A DNA stretch of 64,000 bases. Source: Dichotomocladium elegans (taxonomy: Eukaryota > Mucoromycota > Mucoromycetes > Mucorales > Lichtheimiaceae). The stretch covers positions 248,001 through 312,000 of the forward strand of contig JAIXMN010000002.1 of assembly GCA_025716815.1 (NCBI GenBank), written 5' to 3'. The position numbers and the translations under genes are program-made. This document shows, in pieces, positions 13,001-24,900 of the stretch (positions are counted from its first letter, which is position 1; the number at the start of each line of letters is the position of its first letter). The notes beneath the pieces are model-generated. The model made no database searches, had not been told where the DNA came from, and saw nothing but the letters and a program-made list of their open reading frames with translations.

Positions 13001-14847
13001 CGTGGTATCTGCTTGAGCAGTCTGCGCGTTATTCTCGGTATTTTTGAAGCCTTCGACCGTCAGCCAAAATTGCACCTTCATGATGTCCCCGCGCCTATCC
13101 ATGAATTCCATGAAGTGGGACATCCCAGCAGGGTTGGCGAGTATATCTCCCAGGCTGTAACCAAAGGGCTGAGAGGGATAGGCCTCGCTGCGCTTCCGAC
13201 GACCGCCGAAGAACGGGGATGCCACTGCTCTTTCGTCGCCTGTCAAAATCCCGATTCTCTTATCAACCCGTTTTTTTGCAACACTAAGTCGATTTAAATA
13301 CGCCATGACATCCGCCACCTTTTCGCCATCGATGATTTCATCCGGATCTCGGTCATCTATGGTAAGATAGAAGGCAGGTAAACAACCATCACATTGGTAC
13401 GAGTCACTGCTTACGGATCTGGGCCTTTTTCTTCCGAAGTTGGGTGATAATGTCGTTGCGCACACGCTTGAGCTCGAGGAGGTTTTTCTCTTCCTCAATC
13501 ATTCTGAGAAACTCCTGGAACGTCCTTCGTCCCATTTTGATACCAATATATTCACGTTGATTGTAATCATCTTGTGTTTGATCACCAAAGATAGATGATA
13601 AGGATCCTCTTGTTACAAGTTCATGCTTAGTGCGATTGTGAGGTAACTTTTTGCCATCCTTGCTGGTCGGGGTGCTCGGCATGCCGACGGTGTCAATGGC
13701 TTCGTCAAGGTCCATCTCCGACGAGTGGCGATTTAGCGCTTCGCGTAGTTTATGCACCATTTTTCTTTGCCAAAAAGTTAGCTCGGTCACCTCTCACCAC
13801 TTGATCGCATTCTCCCTTTCCCTCTCCTACGGATGTTTTTTCGAACTCCCAGCCCAACTTACTGCTCGCGGATCGCTTGGCCGAGCTACGGAGTTGCCTG
13901 AAGTGTCAGATATACCCGTATTTGCGTATTTCCTCCATAAAGCAATTCTTACATACATAATTGTCGATGGTCTGGTTCCAAAAATCAGGGTCAGCAACCA
14001 TATCCATGACTGGCTGCAAGACAGCACATGAAACGAGTTCGCGGATGATGATACTGACAGGTGTACTGCCGAGCTCTTTGCGATCAATAACATAAGGCAA
14101 TATTTGCTCAACGACTTTGCGCAGATGAACGACTTCTGTAGCTTTTGTTGTCACGGCTGCTGTTGTCAAGGCGGGATGGAGACGACCGGCTCTAAACTGG
14201 GACGCGAGGAGAAGGTCGAGTTCGTCTGACTGAGTGACGGATCGTTCGAGAGATTTGCCTCGCAGCGCAATCTCAGCTGCACGAAAGTCGGATATGTGAG
14301 CAGTGGCTATAGGTATCAGTCGGTTGACAAGGATTTGAGCCAAATCAGCTTCTTGGACGCGTCGCTTGACGGTCAGTACAGCAGATCGCATGATCTTGTC
14401 GACGGATTGCCGGAAAGATACTTCGAGCGGGTCGCCCACAGCAGCAAACCAGTATTCAAGGAAATCACGCAGAACATATGACAAGAGCTGTTCAAATGCG
14501 TCAGATATTTCCTGTGATTCTGGTGCTACGGGTGGATAAGGAGGAGAAGTGGTGGTGTTTTCCAGTTGTCGTCGTTCCTCTATGATTCTCCAGTGCTCCG
14601 GAGACGTAAAACGGAGCGGGCGAAAGTCTTTTTGCATCTTTTGTTTGCTGTTGGATGCCAGAAAATACTTCACGTAGACATAGAGGAGGAGAATATTGAA
14701 CAGAACAAGCGCAGCGATGGAGGACAAGGCAAGAGCAATTGAGGAAAGAATATAGATTAGTGCATTTGGATACAGAGCTAGCAATAAGACTGCGGTAGAG
14801 GCGACAAGGATCGCCAGTTGCGAATGTTCAAATGAAACGTTGGGCAT
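10037..14847 (-). CDS. MDM1: Mdm1/SNX13-like sorting nexin: TM-PXA-RGS-PX-nexin C
   Basis: Membrane-anchored sorting nexin of the Mdm1/SNX13/SNX14/SNX25 group, which tethers ER to vacuole/lysosome or lipid droplets. Exons are 13916-14847, 13415-13764, 11483-13356, 10517-11403, 10279-10460 and 10037-10215, giving 1467 residues. Order of parts: two hydrophobic stretches in the first 65 residues, then a PXA domain at about 105-300 (FEQLLSYVLRDFLEYWF, then basic helices). An RGS-like domain at about 495-640 (FGYSLGDILANPAGMSHFME, VQFWLTVEGFKN) is followed by a long Ser/Pro-rich linker and a predicted coiled coil. A PX domain lies at about 1070-1165 (WIVARRYSEFFALHQKLKDR, RLSLERYLRRLL) and a nexin-C domain is at the end (RQAVVIILQQIFGGTIER, LWPNGQTL). 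The start is the first ATG; an upstream in-frame TTG was ignored. Every junction keeps frame. The family is secure. Confidence 0.93.
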
Positions 14848-15782
14848 GTCTATTGTCTGATCGCACAAGCGTCATGGCTTGGCGTGAAGGACTTTGAGAG
14901 AGGTGAAGAAGCAAGAGCAAAAAGAACCGGCGGGTTGGGGGTGGGGTTGGTTGACCAGACTGTTTTCTGCGGTGAAGGAATTGAGAGTTGCGCCCCCGCA
15001 CGCGCTGTCGATCCAAATCTTTGAGAAGCCACCGCCCCATTATTTTTGATCCATGTCAGTCTCTATCAGTGACCATGTACCTTAGGATACTAAATGCATC
15101 CTGTGATATACTGTTCTTGCGTGGCATTGTGAAGGTCATGCCCAGCTAACAGCTGGAACCGGAATCTTGTGTCGGTTCTCCTTGTCTGAGAAGTACGGAA
15201 GTTAAAAATGGGTTTTGCCATTGGATCTGGGACATCTCTGTTTATCACGTGCGGGATAAAGGAAAAGGCGCTCAGCGTCATGTTGAAGATTCGTTGAGAA
15301 TAAGGAGGATCCTAGGAAAAAACAAATAGCATGCATAGTTAGTGTCACAGCCTAAGCCCGGTCTGATCATCTAAACGACGATCTTTGAAGGAGTGACGAA
15401 GCTTAAATCTCTCGAGAGGCATTTGCGTTCCGGGGCGAGGAAGAAGTGATCTAAAAGATTGAGCGAGGGACATCAGCGCATGCAAGAGGGAAGGTGGTCA
15501 ATGCCATTTACCCGTCCGCCCACACCCCCAAATCCGCAAAGGAAGAAAAACATTTAACGTTTTCGGTCTCAAGCAAATTTTCCATATAAGGACACGGGAT
15601 AAGTAATACCCGTGTGCTTTGGTCTCCTATTCACGATAACGTCCCGAAGGGTAATTGACAGGGCTCTAATTGAAAAATACGGGCAGCGTTTTCCGTCTTG
15701 TCCCGGAGATCTCAAATATCTTAAATAGCTGGAAGCTTCGCCGTACTTTCCCTATTATCTCCTCCCGCTTCTTTTTCCAAGC
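14848..15782. other. Divergent intergenic region between MDM1 and the alpha-arrestin
   Basis: This 935-bp region separates two divergently transcribed genes and must hold both promoters. I see no additional gene. Open frames at 14828-15040 and 15090-15281 (minus) are short, have no domain resemblance and overlap the MDM1 5' flank. Confidence 0.5.
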
Positions 15783-17219
15783 ATGCATACCCCCCAAGGA
15801 TCAGAGCTCTCGATTCAACTTGAATCTGACAGTATCATTCTACACGGCACAATGGATGAGTCGTCCGGGGCAACGCTGCGAGGCACAGTTGTCTTGCATA
15901 TAACGGAGGTGACCAAGATCAAATCAGTCTACATCAGGTTCCAGGGCAAGAACAAAGTGTCGTGGTACGAAGGCTTCGGTTCAGCGCAACGTCATTACGC
16001 CGAGGACCGCAAGATCATCGAGAACACCTGGCATATTATGGAGCCTAAGCGCAAACCCTACTATTTCACTGCCGGGACATTCAAATGGTAATCAACACCG
16101 GGTCTTCTTTTCTTTTCCAAATACTCATAATGGGATTGCAAACTCCCACTTGCAGGGATTTTGAATTGCCCATTCCCGGCGATCTACCAAGCACTCTTTG
16201 CCACGAACTTGGCGAGGTCACATATCAACTCAAGGCAGTCGCAGAAAGACCCACTTTCTCCGCCAATTACCTGACCAGGCGCAATATTACGGTAACTCGG
16301 CTTATGCTTCCGTCCTCGCTGGAACTCAACCAATCGGTTGTGGTCTCGAACGAATGGCCGAACAAAATCTTTTATAATATCAGCATTCCGCGCATGATCT
16401 TCAGCCCTGGTAGCCAAGTCCCTATCCATTTTGACTTGATCCCAATAGCTGATGGACTTTCAATCGTGGCGATTGATTGCATTTTTGAAGAGTTCGTCGC
16501 GCTCTCAAGCCACCATCACACTCTGAGCGAGGGCTACTTGGTCAAGGCGATTTCCGATACAAAATTCCCTTCTGATTCTTCCTCATCACCTCAGCAGTGG
16601 ACTCGCACCGAGATATTCCCCATTCCTGAATACTACGACGGCCATCATATCCAGATCGATGTCACAAGCGACCTGATAACAATCTCACACAAGCTCAAGA
16701 TCACAGTATCGCTCAAGAACAGTGACGGGCACACATCGGGTAAATTTCTTTATATATATATCTATATATATATATATATAATGTATAGTATAAAGATGGA
16801 AAAACTTACATCCTTTGCTCCGTCCCTAAATAGAATTACGAGCCACGATTCCTATCATCATCGCGTCTGTCGCTCCGGAAGAAGAGGCTAACGAGTTGCC
16901 TGCTTACGAAGATGCATGGAAAACGCTTCCGTATGATCCCATTACCATTGCGAACTCGGTCGCAGCCGGTCATCTCCCTATCTCCCTTGCCTTCGCTACG
17001 CCTTGCCCTGCCGCTAGTCAGGTCCGACCGTGCTGCTCCGAAACGAGCAGCACCGTAAGCGACGATGGCGAGCTCGATGAGCCTGCAGGCTGGCAAGGCG
17101 CCGACTTGACCCTTGTGCCGTCGTACACAACCGCGGTCAGATCTAATCGGCTGTACAGCTTCTCAGGCCCGAGTTTGCCCACCTACGATTCAATTGCTAT
17201 TGCTGGAACTGCAAACTAA
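15783..17219 (+). CDS. Alpha-arrestin (ART family), copy 1
   Basis: Arrestin-fold adaptor that in fungi recruits a Nedd4/Rsp5-type ubiquitin ligase to membrane cargo. Exons are 15783-16087, 16156-16739 and 16834-17219, giving 424 residues. The N-terminal arrestin half has LRGTVVLHITEVTKIKSVYI, the second half has FELPIPGDLPSTLCHELGEV and LPSSLELNQSVVVSNEWP, and the C-half includes MIFSPGSQVPIHF and ISHKLKITVSL. The C-tail carries three xP-x-Y motifs, LPAY, VPSY and LPTY, of the kind that binds WW domains. Introns split a Trp codon and a Glu codon. A closely related paralogue lies at 43680-45011 on the other strand with the same intron positions. Intron 2 holds a TA dinucleotide run. The start ATG is supported by the paralogue alignment. 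Confidence 0.92.
16749..16791. repeat. (TA)n dinucleotide tract in alpha-arrestin intron 2
   Basis: About 40 bases of nearly pure TA alternation interrupted by TCT. It lies just after the donor of the second intron, so it does not affect the coding frame. Confidence 0.9.
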
Positions 17220-18124
17220 GAAATTCTTTTTCTGTAAACGTTCTCTCATTCACCTCCTACAATACCCGCTCGGCATCCTTCCAAATCTCCGCATCATTCA
17301 TCAAAAGTTCTGTACATAACATTCCTCATGGCTTCTAGACCGTATATCTCAGGTCAAGCGAACCGTGTCGTATTTAATAATAATGCATAAAATAAAATAA
17401 TGCCTTCCTTGCCATATATATTGACAACGCGTGGGATGAGCAACAAGATCGGTCATGCGGTATATCGAAGGCGTAGGAACGTGCTGCCTTCTGTGTTACC
17501 AAATTAAAATAGTTAGCAAGGTTGGCGATTCTCGCTACCCCTGATTTGGGATGACAACGGTGCAGGCTGTGAGCCACATCCTGCAGCTGACAAGAAATCT
17601 CTTTGGCATACCAGATAGTTCATAATCCAGCTTTTCTTTAGGAAAAACACGTCTCCTCTCTGCTTAGTCGTAATATCTTTCCTGAGACATCTGATGTTCT
17701 TTTCCAATCTCCGTACGGCGCACGAATTAAGCGGACATACCCGATATGCATGTCCGTTTTCTCGAAACTTTTTTTGCAGAAAGCCAGATTTTTGGGTGCG
17801 GCACGGGACTAGCCGATCAATTCTTTTTTAAATATGCTTATATTGGCCGTATGCCAAATAATGTTCGTTCTCGATACATCATTATCTGCTCTATTCTTGA
17901 CGTTCAGAAACCCAGCGATAAACGATTCGATGCAAGGGATTGATAGATCCACGCGCACACACATATATATAATATGAGCAGTACTCCCCGCGTGAGGCCC
18001 CAATTTTTTGCTTGTTGTTTTAATTTATTTGACAAGGTACGTCCCCACCCCCCGCTTTTCCTTTTGTTTTCGGTAAAAAATATAAAATAAAAAAAGGACC
18101 CTCCCCACACACACACACGCAACA
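17220..18124. other. Intergenic region
   Basis: No supported gene between the alpha-arrestin stop and the small coiled-coil gene. There is A/T-rich sequence and a CA-rich run just upstream of 18125. Short minus-strand frames at 17374-17707 show no recognisable domain. Confidence 0.5.
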
Positions 18125-18497
18125 ATGGTGACAAATGATTTCGCTTCAAAACTCAACGACAACAGCGACATGACGCTGAATCGAGTGCCTGTTGACGTTG
18201 CCCTGGGCGCACTTCAATCGCAGGTCGATGAGTTAAAACGCTTAGTAGCCTGTAAGCTCTTGTGATGCAACCACAACCCCTAGCAATGCAAGTGTTAATA
18301 TGCGTATAGTGCTGCAGCAAAAGAATGGCGTAACCGACGTCTCTCATGCTACCCCTGCCCCCATCGACGGGAATGAAGACTCTAATGTCATCGAGGAATT
18401 AAGAGCACGGATTCAAGAACTCGAAAAACAAAACGCAAAATCCGAATACCGAATTGAATTCCTCTTGCGAGCTCTCGATGCCCGCGACAAAGCGTGA
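18125..18497 (+). CDS. Small coiled-coil protein (uncharacterised)
   Basis: A 104-residue protein from two exons, 18125-18251 and 18310-18497, joined by a 58-nt intron (donor GTAAGC, acceptor TAG). The order is an N-terminal polar stretch, a first heptad-like helix LGALQSQVDELKRLVALLQQ spanning the splice junction, a Pro/Asp-rich linker, and a strong second coiled coil ELRARIQELEKQNAKSEYRI ending LLRALDARDKA. There is no signal peptide or membrane segment. I do not recognise a named family. The predicted continuity of the heptads across the intron supports the model. It probably acts as a small dimerising or adaptor protein, which is inference only. Confidence 0.72.
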
Positions 18498-20132
18498 CAA
18501 CAGAATAGTAATTAATTTATACACAGTTTTCCAAAATGCCATACAATCCAAAAGTCGAGAATGACAGGAGATCTTAAGCGCAAATAGCAAAGTCGCATGT
18601 CGCTCAAAATACCTGTCAAATTCACCTCTACCCTTTTTCTATAGACATTGAAACATTCTGAAATGAGCATTCAACTTGTTTATGAAGATCGGCAAAGTGA
18701 TGCAGTTGAGGACTGTGGCTGCCCTAAGCTTATGGACCATCTTGTTTTATGAGGAAACTCTCTTTTCGCCAAACTGAATATTCCCAAGCGAATAAGTGTA
18801 GATATTCCATTGGAAGAGATGGGGTGGGAGTTACAAGCGCAGCATGGACTGCAACAGATAAACAGCCAGAAACACATGTCCGCTCAGTACAGAGGGGGTC
18901 CATGGGAGCATGAAAAGGAGCCTCACAGCATTGTTGAAGCGTAGAATCCGGAGCGGGTGATCTCAATGAAGAATATTACTCTTGTCTGCGTAGTGAGAGT
19001 CCTCGAAGGAACTTTGAGCATCCAAAACAACGCTCTGTGGATTTATCATACAAAAGCCCGTAAATGAGCATACGGACGGGGACACGACTAACACTGAATT
19101 ATAGAAGAAGCTACGTTTTCCTTGACATGTCTGGATTTCGCTGCTAACGTGAAATGTAGCATGGCATGGCCCCAACGAGGAGCTCCTCACGATAATTAAA
19201 AGGTCCCTTCTTTTTTTCTTAGTCCCATGATCCATCTGCTATTTTCATATGTGCTTCGTTTTGCAAAGGATGCAAGGCATCTCAACCTTTTATACTCAAG
19301 AAGAGACGCACAAGAGGGCCCTAGGGGGTTTAAACCCCTCCCCCACCGAGCCGATTTCCTTCAAGATGGATGACGCAAGGTGCAGCGGAGGTGGGTGGTG
19401 GGCCAGCCACTGGTGGACGCACAATTAGGCTCGTCCATAATAATACAGTAACGGCGAGAAGCCAAGTTATCTGACGTCTCCGTATCCTGCAGACGAACGT
19501 TGGAAAAGGCCAGCTTCAAAGTATCAACACAAATGTACACGTTATTCTAGGGAAAGTGTGTGTGTGTGTGTGTGTGTGCGTAGAGCACATATATGCTATT
19601 TCTGGATAACAGGTGATGGAGGGTTTTCACAAGTTTTCTGCACTTTTTTTTTTAAAAAAAAAAAGACAAACTCGCCTTTACCACAAGTTGCTCTCCTTGT
19701 CCTTTCAGATTCACGTATGGCTTCCTTTGGATGTCTTTCTTAGCTAGTGCGTACTGCAGGCAAAAGGCAATACTTGAGTGAAGAGGGAAGGGGATACACA
19801 GCGGCCGGCTTTGCACGGGCTATCTTTTTTTAGATCATATGTCTGGCAGTTTCTAAAAGTTACCCGGACATGGTATGGTAGCGAGTTATCCGCATGCAAA
19901 AGAGGGTGAAGTACTGCAGTTTGGAAAGTTGACCTAATTTTGATTCTCTCTATCGTTCCATAAGAGGTTCATTTCCACTTGATCCCACCGGATAGATATG
20001 CAAAAAGCGGACTGTTATTCACGAAGAGGTAGATGATGGAGCATGGCTTGTTATTCGTCATCATACAATTATTATTTGAACAATAAAGTAAAACACCATC
20101 CCCCACAAAGACCATAGAAGATCTCAAGAACA
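18498..20132. other. 1.6-kb intergenic region with (GT)n and poly-T/A tracts
   Basis: No supported gene. It holds a GT dinucleotide run at about 19555-19578 and an adjacent T9/A11 block near 19645-19665. Open frames at 18680-19235 (minus) are short, Cys/Ser-rich and look non-coding. The right end is the 3' flank of RPL15. Confidence 0.5.
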
Positions 20133-21102
20133 CTAGCGGTAACGACGGAGAGAAAGGGTGTTGCGTCGCTTCCAGTTGGAATGACGACCGGCGCCCTTGG
20201 TCTTGTTGAACTTGTGACCCTTGGCCTTGCCACGGCTCTTCTTGCCAATAGCAGTAAGACCGCGCGCCTCGCGGCGCTTGTGGACAGGATTGACAATCCA
20301 GTTGATGCGGGGATCGCGGCGGATGGCCTTGTGGGAGGGATCGACGAGAATGACTTCAAAGTACTTGTATGTCGCATCCTGGTTGATCCAGTACGAGTTG
20401 AGCACACGAAGATTGCCGCACTTGCGGCCGACACGCTCCTCGGCCGTGGAGCGCAGCGAGCGCTGGTACTTGAGCTGATTCACACCCTCATTCACAGGCT
20501 TGCCATAGGTGGCACCCTTGGGAACAGGTCTCTTGCGACCACCACGACGGACGCGGATGCGGTAGATTACGAAGCCTTGCTTGGCCTAACAGCAAACAGA
20601 AAAAAAAATTCAATACGTCCCCGCCATCTTTCTCGATTCCTCCCATCCTCCTTTTACCTTATAACCCAAACGACGAGCCTTATCGGGACGCGAGGGGCGC
20701 GAAGCACGATGAATGACATTTAATTGTCTAGTTTTCACCGGTAGGGAAGATGCATCGGGATACGTGAGTATGCGTGGGTTACAACAATGGGTTCATTGGA
20801 TGAATAAACCAGCCCATACATGCATACAACATTCTCCCAAAAAGGGTCTGTGCATGGTCGCATGCATGAGCTGATTCAATTCAAGCCTAAAGTATTTTTT
20901 TTTTCTTTTATCGAATCACAAGAGGATTCTTTTATGTGTACCTGTATTCCCAGCATCTCACGCGAAGCAAAAATCGGAACACGTCCGACTGCTTCTTTCT
21001 ATGAAGTTCCTCAAGATATTTGTAGGCTTTCACCCCATGTCAGCTATCACCCACCCTTCTCTCCCCTTCTCGCTCTCGATTTCACAATCACGTACCACCC
21101 AT
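20133..21102 (-). CDS. RPL15: 60S ribosomal protein L15 (eL15)
   Basis: Core protein of the large ribosomal subunit. Exons are 21096-21102, 20942-21026, 20658-20727 and 20133-20585, giving 204 residues, the same length as animal and yeast L15. The start MG-A is split by intron 1 after seven coding bases (donor GTACGT). Motifs: [53 protein letters not shown], then [20 protein letters not shown]. The C-terminal part has [20 protein letters not shown] and [11 protein letters not shown]. The other introns have donors GTACAC and GTAAAA. A GGAT tetranucleotide tract lies just upstream of the start. The 180-codon frame on the opposite strand is a shadow. Identity is certain. Confidence 0.97.
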
Positions 21103-21114
21103 GGTTCAAATGCG

Positions 21115-21143
21115 TTTGGATGGATAGATGGATGGATGGATGA
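21115..21143. repeat. (GGAT)n tract immediately upstream of RPL15
   Basis: Repeat of GGATGGATAGATGGATGG type on the + strand, 13 bases upstream of the RPL15 start codon (the gene reads on the minus strand). It is preceded by GCGTTTGGAT, which also occurs with one change beside the similar tract in RPL5. Confidence 0.85.
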
Positions 21144-21286
21144 AAAGAAAGGATGGGTATGAAAAATGATCCGTAATAAAAATCTTGGTGCTACCTCTAT
21201 TTATGATCCCGCCAAATAAAATAATATAGGTTCCCTTTCCCCTACCCCTGTTGTGATGAATGGATTATTGGATAATATAAAAGCTT

Positions 21287-23018
21287 TCAAAGACTGATAT
21301 CTTCCGTGTCGTTATCTACTAGGGGATCCTGTATAGGCGCAATAGGAAACGTAATGGGGTGATGGAGTTGGGTATCTAATGTGTTCGCCCGCTGATGCTC
21401 TCGCATTCGCCGCTCGGCCAGAACGTCTTCATACTGCGCCGCAGTGATGTTGTTAAAGTAGGTTCGTAAATCCCGGACTCCTCTTCCAGAGAAAACACAA
21501 AACACCTTCCTCTGTTGCTCGGTGAACTCTGCAGGCGGCGTTCTTCGGAACCGCTGCAGATCGGGTCGGATAAATGCTGGCACCTGCGTAAGGCTGAGAT
21601 GGGTCAGCTTGTCGCAAAAGTTCACTAGCTGCATAATGGCCGGAACAGTCAGCCTTGCACAATAGCTCAGGTGCACTCGCTCGAGGGAGGATGCCATCCG
21701 CGTATGGCTCGTCAGGGCGATGATGGATTGGTCGGTGATGTTGACGCACTTGACGAGCCCGATGCGCTTGAGTTTTGGCAGGGTGGCGAGCTCGATCACT
21801 GACCGATCGGTAAGTTGGATGCAATTCGCGAGGTCAAGATAGCGGATGCGGGTGCAGTACCGTGCTAGCTGAATAATAGAACAATCGGTGATCCGCTGGC
21901 AGTGGCCAAGATGAAGATAATGCAGATATCGACCAAGGCGGCAGATCGCAAGCACACTTTCATCGGATATATGCATGCACTTGTTCAGCACAAGATTGCG
22001 GATCTTGGGTGCCACGGCGAGGACACACTTGATCGCGTCGTCTGTGATGGCATAGTTACCGGTCAAATCTAGGATTCTAAGCTGGTCGAGGTAAAGAGTT
22101 GTTGAAAAGGGGTGTTCAGTAGGTGAAGGTGCTGGTGCGCGGGCCAGTGCCGACTTTGTGAATCCAGCATCGGTGATCAGCGCACAGTTATTAAGCCTGA
22201 ACTCACGAAGCTCCCGGCTGTGTTCAAAGATGGCGAATAAACATTCGTCTGTCACACTCGATTTCATCAAATCAATCTCAAGCAGTGCCGGGCAGTGCTT
22301 AGCAAGTGCAAGTGCAGACGCATCCGTAATCTTGATGCAGTTGTTCAGCTTGATCTAGAGAGAGCAATATGCATACATATGCGAGCAAAATACTCAATTA
22401 TCTCATGCCGCGTTGCCTAAAACCTTCCTTGCCTCTCCTTACCCTTCGAAGACTGTTGCATCGCTCAGCCAGCAGAACGATGCTGTCATCCGTTACGCCA
22501 AAGAATTTGTCTGTCCCTTCCCTGCACATGCTGAGATTCAGGCCCTGGAGATTCGGGCATATCTCGGCTATCCGTTTGATGCTCACGTCTGTGATATTGA
22601 TCACATCGCTCAGGTCGATAGATACAAGATATTTGCGAGGATTTTGGCCGAGAAAGTCAATGATGCCGTTGTCGGTCAGGCTGCTGCAATTGGTGAGTGT
22701 GATTCGCTCGAGGCGAGAGCAGACACCAAGTGCCGCTAGGTTTGAATCCACCACTTCTCCACCGAGCAACGACAGATTGATGCGTCGAATGAAGCTTGGG
22801 TATGGGTAGACGGTGGGCGCAGTTTCGTGAATGACATTGCAAAAGTTGATCCACGCACTGGATCGGGTAAAGTTGGGCTTATACCAGAGTAGCTCGGTTG
22901 CCAGGCCACTCCATGTTTTACATGTCAATGCAGCGTTGAGAAGATCTGATGGATGGACGAGGTACTGCAGAATGTGCGCAATGAGCTCAGAGGGTATGGA
23001 ATTGGCAGATGTTTGCAT
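21287..23018 (-). CDS. GRR1: F-box/leucine-rich-repeat protein, Grr1-like SCF substrate receptor
   Basis: Predicted substrate-recognition subunit of an SCF ubiquitin ligase. Two exons, 22443-23018 and 21287-22354, give 547 residues. The N-terminal F-box is ANSIPSELIAHILQYLVHPS with LLNAALTCKTWSGLATELLW. About ten cysteine-containing LRRs follow with the typical pattern LTNCSSLTDNGI, INITDVSIKRIAE, LNNCALITDAG, LTGNYAITDDAIK, LGHCQRITDCSI, LANCIQLTDRSVIEL and LVKCVNITDQSIIAL. The C-terminal tail (FRRTPPAEFTEQQRKVFCVF) is seen in Grr1/Pof2-type proteins. The intron (donor GTAAGG, acceptor TAG) falls between repeats in frame. The F-box plus LRR assignment is secure. Orthology to Grr1 in particular, which controls nutrient signalling and G1 cyclins, is likely but rests on recalled similarity. 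Confidence 0.88.
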
Positions 23019-23428
23019 GATGGATAAGAGATGTTTGTTATGGGAAAACTAAAAGAGAGGAGGAAGAAAGGAAGGGAGGGTGAGAAGGAAGGAAAGAAAA
23101 CAATGCAGAATCCTAAAGGGGAAACTACTCAAACTAGAGAGAAAACCAATATCGGGAAATGACGCTTTACAATGTAATTTCTTAAAAGGGGGGCGAGAAT
23201 GGCGATAGCCTTTCAACCAGACTCTTAATGATATGTTAAACGGTATGATCAGCATTGCCCTCTCCCTTCTCTATACACCCCCAATCTCTTCTCCTTCTAT
23301 GGCACGCTCTTCATTCCCTTATTTCCATATAGCAATAGGTAGGCTAGACTATGCTCATCACATACTAATAAGGGGGGAGGGAAAACTCCAACATATGATT
23401 TATCATTCGGTTGCCTGATGGGGGCCAA
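23019..23428. other. Short intergenic region
   Basis: Purine-rich sequence just upstream of the F-box gene start (a likely 5' untranslated region), followed by the 3' flank of the PUS4 gene. No gene is seen. Confidence 0.5.
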
Positions 23429-24644
23429 TCAAGAATTCGGTGTCCGCGTCTTGCGCCGCACGTCCTCCAATGATAGCAACTGCCGATGTTGATATCCATC
23501 TTCGCCCTTTTGAACAAGAGCGAGGCAATGTTCCAGCGTAAATGGACCTTGTCTTGTTCGCTTCAGTCCTGTCATGTGGGCATAGCAGCCTAGGGTGAGA
23601 CCGAGATCATGCACGAGACTTCGCATGTACGTGCCACCGCCGCACGTGACTCGGAGCAGCGCATCTCCGCCGTCATCATCGTACTGAACCAGCTCTAGGC
23701 TATCGATACGGACCTTACGAGGCTCGATTGGTTTGGGCAATGGAATGCCTTGTCGCGCATAGTCATATGCACGTTTTCCTTGAATCGAGATCGCAGAATA
23801 TCTATTTTAAAAGACGTGGAGCACGCGAGAAAAAGTCAATAACAAGGTGCCTAATTTGGGAGATGTCCTATTTTGGAGGTGGGGAGAAAAGGGCGCAAGG
23901 GACTCGAAGCACGATGGGCTATAGCAGGGTCTGGTGGTCATTTTCTACCTACATTGGTGGGATCTGATCGATCTCGCCTCGAAAATGATTCAGCGCTGCA
24001 ACCAGTTGATCCAAAGAAGGATATTTGTCCTTGGATGCTACGTGGGTGATCGTCCCCTCAGAGTCATAACTATCCGTAGCCGCGCCAAACTGAACACATA
24101 CGTCGTATTCCTGCCAGAGTGATGAGGACACGTGTGAGCCACCGGGCTGTAGACCATAGATCATGAATTCAGTCAGAGTAGGGGAAACTTGCCTTGCCAC
24201 CCTGCAAATACCCATGCATCTTTTTGCATCCTGTGCCTAGGCCGAGCACTTTGGTAGCGTGTGTACGACGTCAATTTAACAATAGCCGAGTTTTTTTTTT
24301 TGTTTTTGTTTTATATACATAGAGGCCCTTTCCCCGGCTCTCAGTGGTTTTACCTAGTACTCCCTCAGCTAGAGGGTCCTACTCAAGAACATGCATAACG
24401 TAAAATGTAAACAAAAGAAAAAGTAATATCGAGGAGTAGCCTGTTTGTAAAAGAGAAGGAAAATCCATACCAAAGTACCTCCATGACCAATCTTAAGATT
24501 GTCTTTTTGCCGTATTCTCTTTGTCGGATCAGTTTGCAATTGTTTTGACAATGAGCGCTGAACAAAATTCACTGCCTCTCGTGATGACCAGCCACGAGGT
24601 TTATAAACAGCAAATACGCCATTCAGTGCCGTCCGAAGGGACAT
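23429..24644 (-). CDS. PUS4: tRNA pseudouridine-55 synthase (TruB/Pus4 family)
   Basis: Converts U55 of tRNAs to pseudouridine in the nucleus and mitochondria. Five exons: 24471-24644, 24354-24378 (25 nt), 24193-24248, 23953-24110 and 23429-23801, giving 261 residues. The catalytic block KIGHGGTLDPLAEGVLVLGL has the catalytic Asp in GTLDP and is assembled across the 25-nt exon. Then come GTGCKKMHGYLQGGKEYDV, TDSYDSEG, PPIYSAISIQGKRAYDYARQ, PKPIEPRKVRID and CGGGTYMRSLVHDLG. The intron between 24110 and 24193 begins GCAAGT, so it is a GC-AG intron. Frame and family alignment fit only with that donor. The other introns are GT-AG. Upstream sequence is a short purine-rich leader. Confidence 0.93.
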
Positions 24645-24900
24645 GATGAGGAATGATTGACGATGAATGCGGCGATGGGGGTGAAGCAGAAGGCGATTGG
24701 CCGCGCTGTGAAGGGACGGAGGTTAAGAAAAAGAGAGAGAGAGAAAAAGGCGACGGAGTATACGAAAGAGTTGGGTAGTATGTAGACGTTTGTTTTGAAG
24801 TAAATTAACGTATAAAAGCACATATTAAACTAATGGAAATGATTACATGGAATATGTAAAATGACTTAGGTATACCAAGGAGGCGGAGGATTTATCGAAT

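Noticed and set aside
20181..20723. 180-codon plus-strand frame opposite RPL15
   Set aside because: Antisense shadow of RPL15 exons; it crosses introns and has no family resemblance.
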